This document shows, piece by piece, positions 49,201 to 58,200 of a stretch of 64,000 nt of DNA. Under the pieces are notes generated by a model. It searched no databases and was not told the origin of the DNA. It worked only from the letters and a program-made list of their open reading frames with translations. This DNA comes from Gigantopelta aegis (taxonomy: Eukaryota > Mollusca > Gastropoda > Neomphalida > Peltospiridae). The translations under genes and the position numbers were made by a program. The DNA is taken from contig NC_054701.1 in assembly GCF_016097555.1 (NCBI RefSeq), positions 9,070,440 to 9,134,439 on the forward strand, written 5' to 3'. How positions within the stretch are numbered: the stretch's first letter is position 1; every line of letters starts with the position of its first letter.

Positions 49201-52200
49201 GTTTAAGAGCAGACAATCCTCTCCTTTCTGTTCTTAGTGGTACCAGCAAACACATTTTAAAACAAAATCTCTTTCACCATCTCTGCTGATGTGTACAGTA
49301 TATAAAATATACTTGTAGGTCATCTGCAGTGTAGTGTAAATGGTAATTTAACAAACAGCTGGTCTCTATTTATATCCCTGACTTCATTGATCTCCGGTGA
49401 TTGTCATATCCATGTCAATATGCACAGCGCAGAATGTCCCAAACAAAACTGGTAATATACAGAGTGATACAGAGTAATACAGTGTGATACAGACACAAAT
49501 ATAATTATCATCACATAAAACAGCTGGCAGTCTCTTGTTTTCATCCTGTGCCTTATCGGTTAATTAATTCTAGATTGGTGCTGAACTAGAATGCATGGAA
49601 GTCGGTTATATTAGTATATATATTTATGTTTTTCTATAAAATTACGTACCGTACACAATACAGTACATGTATATAGTACACGTACATGAACCGTTACAGG
49701 TGTTAAACAGTGATATGTTGATTACATGTACACAATACACTTTGTCTAGTAAATTAATAAAACCAAATATTTATTTATATCTTGAAATCTTTGTACACCT
49801 TTTCTGAAGGTAGCATTTAATTGTTTGTGTACAGTTGACATTGTCATTTTAGATTTTGTCTTAACAACAGCACTGGTGTAGTTTTATTGCAGATATCTGT
49901 TTGACTGGTTGGGTTAAAGACACCTTTTGGTGGGTTGGTTGTGTTTTTTGGGTTGTTTTTTAATATATTAGAGAATCATAAGATTTGAACCTAATTGTAA
50001 TGTACATGTTGGGTTTTTTTGTTGGTTTTTTCTATTGGATATTCTTTCTTATAAAAAAAATGGTTCTACCTATGTGTGTGTAGCTCACTAGTTGTCAGTG
50101 GTTGCCCAGGCACAAAATTCTGGACTGGTGGAAGGGACTCTGGGAGTGCTAATGGTCCACTGGTTAGGGGGTGCAATGATTGCCTTGCCACGTGCGCTGG
50201 CAACTCACGCTATGCCACTGCTAGTAGTAGCTGCCATGGATTTATTCAGGATTTTTTTCCCAGTATCTCATATCTGACGGGATTGGGAAAATGAGCGTGA
50301 GCATGTCATACTTGGGATATTTTATCAACCAACTTAGTGATGTACATGTACTACACCACTGTTACAGTGTTAAGTTAATTTATTACAACAGACATAATTA
50401 AATGTATATTTATAGAATATTGGGAATTTTTTGTACTGAAATTGGTAATGTTTAGTCCTGGTTAAAATTGCAACGATAAAAAAAATCCAATCAGGTGAAT
50501 GGGTCTACCGAGGTGGTTCGATCCTGCGACACAGGCACCTCAGGTTTGCACTCAACTAACTGAGCTAAGTGAAGTGAGTGAATACAGATTTGTTTTATTT
50601 GTTACAGCCCGGTCCCTGAGATAAAGCACGTGAGTCTGTCGATGCGGACGAATCTGAAGCAGCAGTTGATGCGCCAGCAGCTCTACGATGAGGAGAAGCG
50701 AGAACAGATCATGTCGTCATCCCTCAAGCGGCAGCAGGCCATCTCATCGCTCTGCACCTCCACCATCGACGTCCCGCACATACAGGTCATCAGCGAGGTA
50801 CCACCGCAGGTCCTCAAGGTAAACCTTTATTGTTTTTAGCAGGGCCGTACCCTCCTTTTTTTTAATGGCATACACATCTCAGGGTTTAATTTGTATAGTG
50901 TTTCATTTGTTTATAAAAAGGATGTTGATCAGGGTACGACCTTGGTTTTAGTAAAAGCAATTTACACATATAAATGTTTTTATTAAATTAGATTTATTAG
51001 AAATCTGGATGATATGTTTATGGTAGTCAATGACCTGAGCGCAAAAAGATCCTTGCTAAGTGCAGCATTAGGTAATTTCAAGGAAGGTTGTCGGCAGTGC
51101 AGACCAAAAGAAGGGAAGCAATCAGAACAATCAAAAACTTAAAAAGCCTTGTGTATATTTTATTATAGATTTCAAAAGTAAAACCTAGGCCCCGATTTTT
51201 TTATGCTTTCTTAGCGCTACATTATCATAAAACCATTGTAAGTTATGACATCACTATGGCATGTGTTGTAGTGATGTTATAGCGTATGAAAATTTTACAA
51301 TATCATAGCATTAAGGTATGTTCGAAAATTTCTAACTTGACCTATACATATATGTATATCCTGTGTCTTTGTCACCAGTTATAAATTGTATTGTTTTTCA
51401 TTCAGGTTAAAAGTCAGCTGGAGCATCCCACAAAGTTCCACATCCAGGAGAACAAGAAGCGACAGATTCAGGACTTCCTCGGTCAGTCGCGGCTCACCGC
51501 ACAGTCGATGCCGGCCATACAGACGCGGTCTGCCCCGGACGTGGCCCTGCAGGTGACGGGAAGCGCCCCCCTCGTAGACCCTGACAGTCCCTTTTCTCTA
51601 GGACAGGCCAGTGCTGCCACCAGTGTGTCGGAGGTACGTGTTGATAAATGTAGCCCAATCGTAGTATGCACACCATAGCTCTGGGTGAGATGTCACCAAT
51701 CGTAGTATGCACACCATAGCTCTGGGTGAGAGGTCCCCAGTCGTAGTGTGCACACCATAGCTCTGGGTGAGATGTCACCAATCGTAGTATGCACACCATA
51801 GCTCTGGGTGAGATGTCCCCAGTCGTAGTGTGCACACCGTAGCTCTGGGTGAGATGTCACCAGTCGTAGTGTGCACACCGTAGCTCTGGGTGAGATGTCA
51901 CCAGTCGTAGTGTGCACACCATAGCTCTGGGTGAGATGTCACCAGTCGTAGTGTACACACCATAGCTCTGGGTGAGAAGTCACCAGTCATAGTGTACACA
52001 CCGTAGCTCTGGGTGAGAAGTCACCAGTCGTAGTGTACACACCGTAGCTCTGGGTGAGAAGTCACCAGTCGTAGTGTACACACCGTAGCTCTGGGTGAGA
52101 AGTCACCAGTCGTAGTGTACACACCATAGCTCTGGGTGAGAAGTAACCAGTCGTAGTGTACACACCATAGCTCTGGGTGAGATGTCACCAGTGGTAGTGT

Positions 52201-55200
52201 ACACACCATAGCTCTGGGTGAGATGTCCCCAATGGTAGTGTACACACCATAGCTCTGGGTGAGATGTTCCCAATGGTAGTGTACACACCGTAGCTCCGGG
52301 TGAGATGTTCCCAATGGTAGTGTACACACCATAGCTCTGGGTGAGATGTTCCCAATGGTAGTGTGCACATCATAGCTCCCCTAATAAATGTAGCCCAGTG
52401 GTAGTGTGCACGTGATAGCTCCCCTCATGGTCTGTATCATTATGTTTTCAGTTCCTCAGTCCTCGAAATTCAGATCGTGATCTTGTGATGGCAATTTTGT
52501 ACAAAGAATAAGAAGTCAGATACCCGATAATGATTAAAATTCCATTACAAATCAATTTTGCAACACTGTTTTGTGGCAGCTTTGCTGATTGCTATCACAG
52601 ATTTTGACAGCTGTTTTTTTGTTATAAGAAGGTTCATCTGATGAATAAGACTTGTCAAAATAAGCCAGTAACTGACAACGTTGTACCATGCATCCTGACT
52701 ACTTTTTATAGTAAAATAAGCCAGTAACTGACAACGTTGTACCATGCATCCTGACTACTTTTTATAGTAAAATAAGCCAGTAACTGACAACGTTGTACCA
52801 TGCATCCTGACTACTTTTTATAGTACAATGTTCCTCTACATTGCAGGGCCCGTTTCACGAAGTGATCTTGGTGCTAACATACCTTATGCACTTACAGTGA
52901 TCTTAGCACTGAGATCACTTCATGATTAATTACCAGATTAATTACATTATTTAACGAGGTACCTACATGTACTTTGAATGAGTAGTCTCCAACAAGCACT
53001 TAAAACAGATTTATCACTGATTGTACATATCTATACTTTAGATATGACAGTTTTCGCCAGGACAGACAAGTGATCACTCCCATTCCTATCCACACTCACA
53101 CACAGAGGTTTATAAAGAGAGCTTTAAATTGATCTCCTTGCAGTAAAATTTAAAATACATTTTATTGGAGACTTGATGTGATTGCCTGGCTTGCACCTTT
53201 CAGAGGAGTGATCTTCAACTAGTCTTGACTGTTACCATGACGAGACTATGAATTTGATGAACTGACTTAAATCAGACACATGTGGGGATAGTGGATTTTC
53301 AAGTCTGTGGTGTATATATCTTCCTGGTTATGCTTGGTTGGTTTTCATAGCTTTTGTTTATTGTGTATTTTTCAAGCTTGGCTGATTTATTCAAACATTG
53401 TTTGTGGGTGGTTGCAAATTTATTCCATGTGATCGTTTCATGATTATGTGTGAACAACAAAACAAAAGGGGAGGAAAAGGAAACACTGCTGTATTTGTTT
53501 CTTGGCTTAATAAACTTTATTAAAGAATCTGTTATTATAATCTTGATTTATATCCAGTGTATTTCTACTCATGATAATGTTTGTAGTACTAGTAGCTCAA
53601 ACGTAATTTAATTTTTTATGATTTTTTGTTTTTGTTTTGTATGTATGAACTTATTCAGGGGGTGGGGGGATCCAGTTTGGGCTAGTACAAACATGGCAAC
53701 CAGTAATATTGAATATATTGCAGTGTTCCGTACTTTCATAGTTTTTTTAAGCCATCATTTAAAATACAGCTATCATTCGCCAAAAGCGAATTGAAACCAA
53801 GTTCAGTTTGATAAATTATTAATTCTCCAAAAAGTTGATTTGAAAATGTTTGCTGACTCACCTAATTTGATACTCGTCCAGATAAATGTGTAGTGGTGAC
53901 AGTGTACTGATTACACAACTACATGTATATGTATGTGTATGTTGCTGAGAGGTAATCTGAACACCTTGACCTTTGACATTTTAAAAGATACATGTCGATA
54001 ATTATAGATACATTTATGTTAAGAGGTTTAATTTTGTTTGGGTACATGTAGTTGGGTTTTTTTTGTCCATATAAATTTACCAAAATGCAGATAGTTTTGA
54101 GTTCCAGCATTAACCTAGAAAATGTTTAATAATTTTGAAATGGAACTGATCTACAGAGGACAATATTTCAAAATGTTATGTAACCAGTACTCTGTTTTAT
54201 ATGACTTTACCTAGTTCACCGGTTGTTTGGATACACAAATTATATTTGCATAGTGAATAAACTTACGATGGTCCTGAACTTTGTAATGTTTTATTTTAGA
54301 ATGTAATAGTGAACTTAAAATTACATAACTGAACGACGGTTTGCGTGAAATATTTTGCCCTGGATCTTTATGTATGAACAGGTGGGACTAAATCTTTACA
54401 TATAAACATGTATGTTTGTATTGGCAGGTGGATAACTTACTGACAGACCTCATCAGTTTGGAGTCGGTGGATGGAACCATCGATAACGACCTCACATTCA
54501 TTGAACCAACGCTCACACAGTTGTCCACTTCTGTGAGTCTCATCTCCTTTGGTGTCCTTAAAGGTCCTATGTCAAAGATGAAACTTTAATATTTTGTTAT
54601 TTTCACATTTATTTGTAATAAATAACTATTCCATGATTAACTCATGAATAATAATTTTAAAGAGTTGTACTGGATGACAAAAGGGGTTTCCTGAATAATT
54701 TGTGGTTAAATATAGCATGGTCACCATCTTTGTTTCTTTGTCAGTTAGTGTGTTGAATGTGTATGTATAAAACAGTGACATCACTAGTTAATGCTTGTGA
54801 CACACTCTCAAGATTCCTACCTAAAATATATTTTTTAAACTAGTAAATAGAATTACTTTTTTATAATGTTTTTTAGGCATATAGCTGAAGGTATAAACTT
54901 TATGTTTCAAAGCAAAAATTAATAAATATTTTTGGCAGGAACCGCCAATATTACAACTTTGACATAACACCTTTATTATCCATCTTTTTTATGCCACTTC
55001 TTAAAACCGCACACCCTAGTTCCATCCAGCGAAAATAAATTATAATTTGGTTAATCTACAAACCTGTAACACACTTAGATCACGTTTTTATTAAATGGAG
55101 TGAAAAAGCAGGTTTTATATCGATAAATACCATGGGAATCCCCATGTCCCAATTGCTTGAAATAATTTTGAAAGTTAGTATTCTGATGTCACCGGTAGAT

Positions 55201-58200
55201 GTCGCTCGAAGCACAACAATGCCTACGTCACGACAAATTTCACAGACTTGGAGTGTATTCGTTTCACCTCTTCTGGACATGTTCCAACTGTTCTGTCCTG
55301 GTTGTATCCCCTCTCCAGATATCATAAGACTTAGCAAAATTATTGGTTTTAAGGGTTTGTAATGTGTTGTATTGAGACACTTACTTGTCTGAACTTTATT
55401 GTTACTGAAAATGTTCACGAACTGTGAAGAAAAATCTCACAAATGAACAACAACAAATCGGATGTTGATTGCACGAACCGTGCACGAGAAAACAAACCGA
55501 ACCAAAATGATAACGGTCACGTGATATACCAACGTCTGTGACATTGAAATGGAAATATCCCCTCTAAAAATAGATTGGACCTCGCTTGCTTAACGGTTTT
55601 TTCTCGACAACACGTCTTGTGAAAAAATCCAAAAAATGCATTTCGTGGTTTTACAAACATCAGGATTACCAAAAAGCACTTCAGGTGAATGGAAATGTGT
55701 ATTCTAAATAATAAAATGTAAGTAAAGTGCAATTTTATTTGTGAAAAATGGAGTTTAATAGCGAAAAACAACACCGTAATGGTTAACAAATAAACGTAAC
55801 TAGGGTGTGTCCCTTTAATGTCATTATTTTATTTCATCCTTTAATACCAGGCTTTTCGACCCACTTAGACCAAACTGGACTAACATGTAAAATAAAATTG
55901 ATGGGAAAGATTAATTGCTCTCCTAACTTAGATTATGGGGCGCCATTTAAGATATTACCATATTGATACCACATGTGTATACATGTACATTCACATGTCA
56001 AGGGGAACTAAAAATTACTTGCCTTGCACTAGTCTCAGGGGAGTGATAGCTCTCCTTACAAGGTAAATAGGAAGGTCTACCAAACTATAAAACATGGGGT
56101 CCAGGGAAGGTTTTCACTTTTGGAATCTTCTTTAGGGGGATTTTTTTTCTTTCTCTTTTTTAAATACTTCTTCCAGGCCCTGTTATTAATTTGAGTGTGT
56201 GACTTTTTAATCTGCTGGTTGTACATGTTGTAGTTGTAAAGGTTATGGTTATTCAGTTTCGGAATCTTCTTTAGGGGCCTTTTTATTTTAAATACGTCTT
56301 CCAGGCCCTGTAACTAATGTCTGACTCTTTAATCTGCTGGTTGTACATGTTGTAGTTGTAAAGGTTATGGTTAATCGAGAACAATGGTTCAGTGCTTTCC
56401 TCACTGTCTGTGAAGATGTACTTAACTCTTCAGACTATAAATGAATTTATATTTCTGATACAGTCAAAGTACAGTGGTTAATTTACTGTTTCTCGTGTCC
56501 AGGCCAACCTCAACACATTCGACGGATCCTCTGACCATGCTTCATCATCGTCATCATGTCCAGCAGCATTTCAGAAACAGGATCAGTCCAGCTATCTGAC
56601 CGAAGACGAGGCTCGCATGTGGGCAAAAGAACGCCAGAAGAAAGATAACCACAACATGAGTATGTTTTAATTCAGAAACTTGATTTACTCAGATCTACAA
56701 CATGAGTATGTTTTAATATAGAAACTCAATTTACTCAGAACCAGAACATGAGTATGTTTTAATATCTAGAAACTCAGTTTACTCATAACAACAACATGAG
56801 TATATTTTAATTCAGAAACTTGGTTTACTCAGAATCACAACATGAGTATGTTTTAATATAGAAACTCAATTTACTCAGAAGCACAATATGAGTATATTTT
56901 TAATAAGAAACTGTTTACTCAGAACCACAACATGAATATATTTCAATACAGAAACTCGGTTTCCTCTTCTAGTGCTACATAACCCACCCAGACATATGAA
57001 ACAATAGTCAAGTGGGCTTTTCCCCATCACAATCGGGCTAGAGACTTGGAAAGCTATCTCAGTGCTACGAGTTGTAAAACCATCGTGGGCTATGACGTCA
57101 CTACAGCACACACCATAGTGACGTCATAGCTTACAATGGTCTTATGATTTCATAGCGCTAAGATAGCTTTGAAAATATTGGCCCCATGGCCTCAAGACAG
57201 GTCTATGAAAAGCTGTGGTATGTGCTCTTCTATCTTTGGGGAAGTGGATATAAAAGATCCTTTGAATTTGGCATGAATGTAATCTATGCGATAGCAACAG
57301 GTTTCTTCTCACTAGACATGAAACGGCTGTACATGTTAGGCGCCAGATAACCATAGGTCTTAAGAGGTGGCACTAAAACTAAAATTGATTCTTTTCAGTG
57401 TATTTTGTATCAGTTTTATTTTCCTTTCTTTCTTTCCAGTTGAAAGACGGAGAAGATTCAACATTAATGACAGAATAAAGGAATTAGGAACAATGCTCCC
57501 TAAAAATATTGATCCGTAAGTTTGAAAAAGTATATATTTTTCTCCTCTTGTGCTATAGATTTATTTATTTTGGGTTTAATTTATTAAGACTTAATATTTA
57601 TCTATGTTACCTTGGTACTGATTCTTCAGGTAAAGAAGGAAGGAAATGTTTTATTTAACGACGCACTCAACACATTTGTTTATGGTTGTATGGGGTCGGA
57701 CATATGGTTAAGGACCACACAGGTATTGAGGGAAGAAACCGGCTGTCACCACTTCATGGGCTACTCTTTTCGATTAGCAGCAAGGTATCTTTTATATGTA
57801 CCATCCCATAAAGAGGATAGCACATACCACGGCCTTTGATGTACCAGTCGTGGTGCACCTTCAGGTAAAGAAAGCATGGCTGATTTACAGGAAGCTTTAT
57901 GAATTAAAAGTGCATTCTCACTGTGATGACTGGGTAACTGTTTAAATGTATTCATAATTTAAAATGTAATTCAGTCAGACCTGTGTTCAGCCAGACCAAG
58001 CAGAAGTTTCCGCTAGATTTATGAGCTTCACTGTAAACCAAAGGGCCACATCAGGAACCAATCAAATAGTTAGCGAACATTAGCAGAACTTGGGGCAGTT
58101 TTCAAACAGAAATAAAGAAATAGAAATTTAAATTTTTTGTTTGCAGTGATCTTCGACAGAACAAAGGCACGATACTGAAGGCGTCCTGCGACTATATTCG

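Noticed and set aside
51494-52373. [14 protein letters not shown]-type repeat protein on the minus strand
   Set aside because: All frames of a 41-bp array lacking stops; antisense to the gene and intronic.
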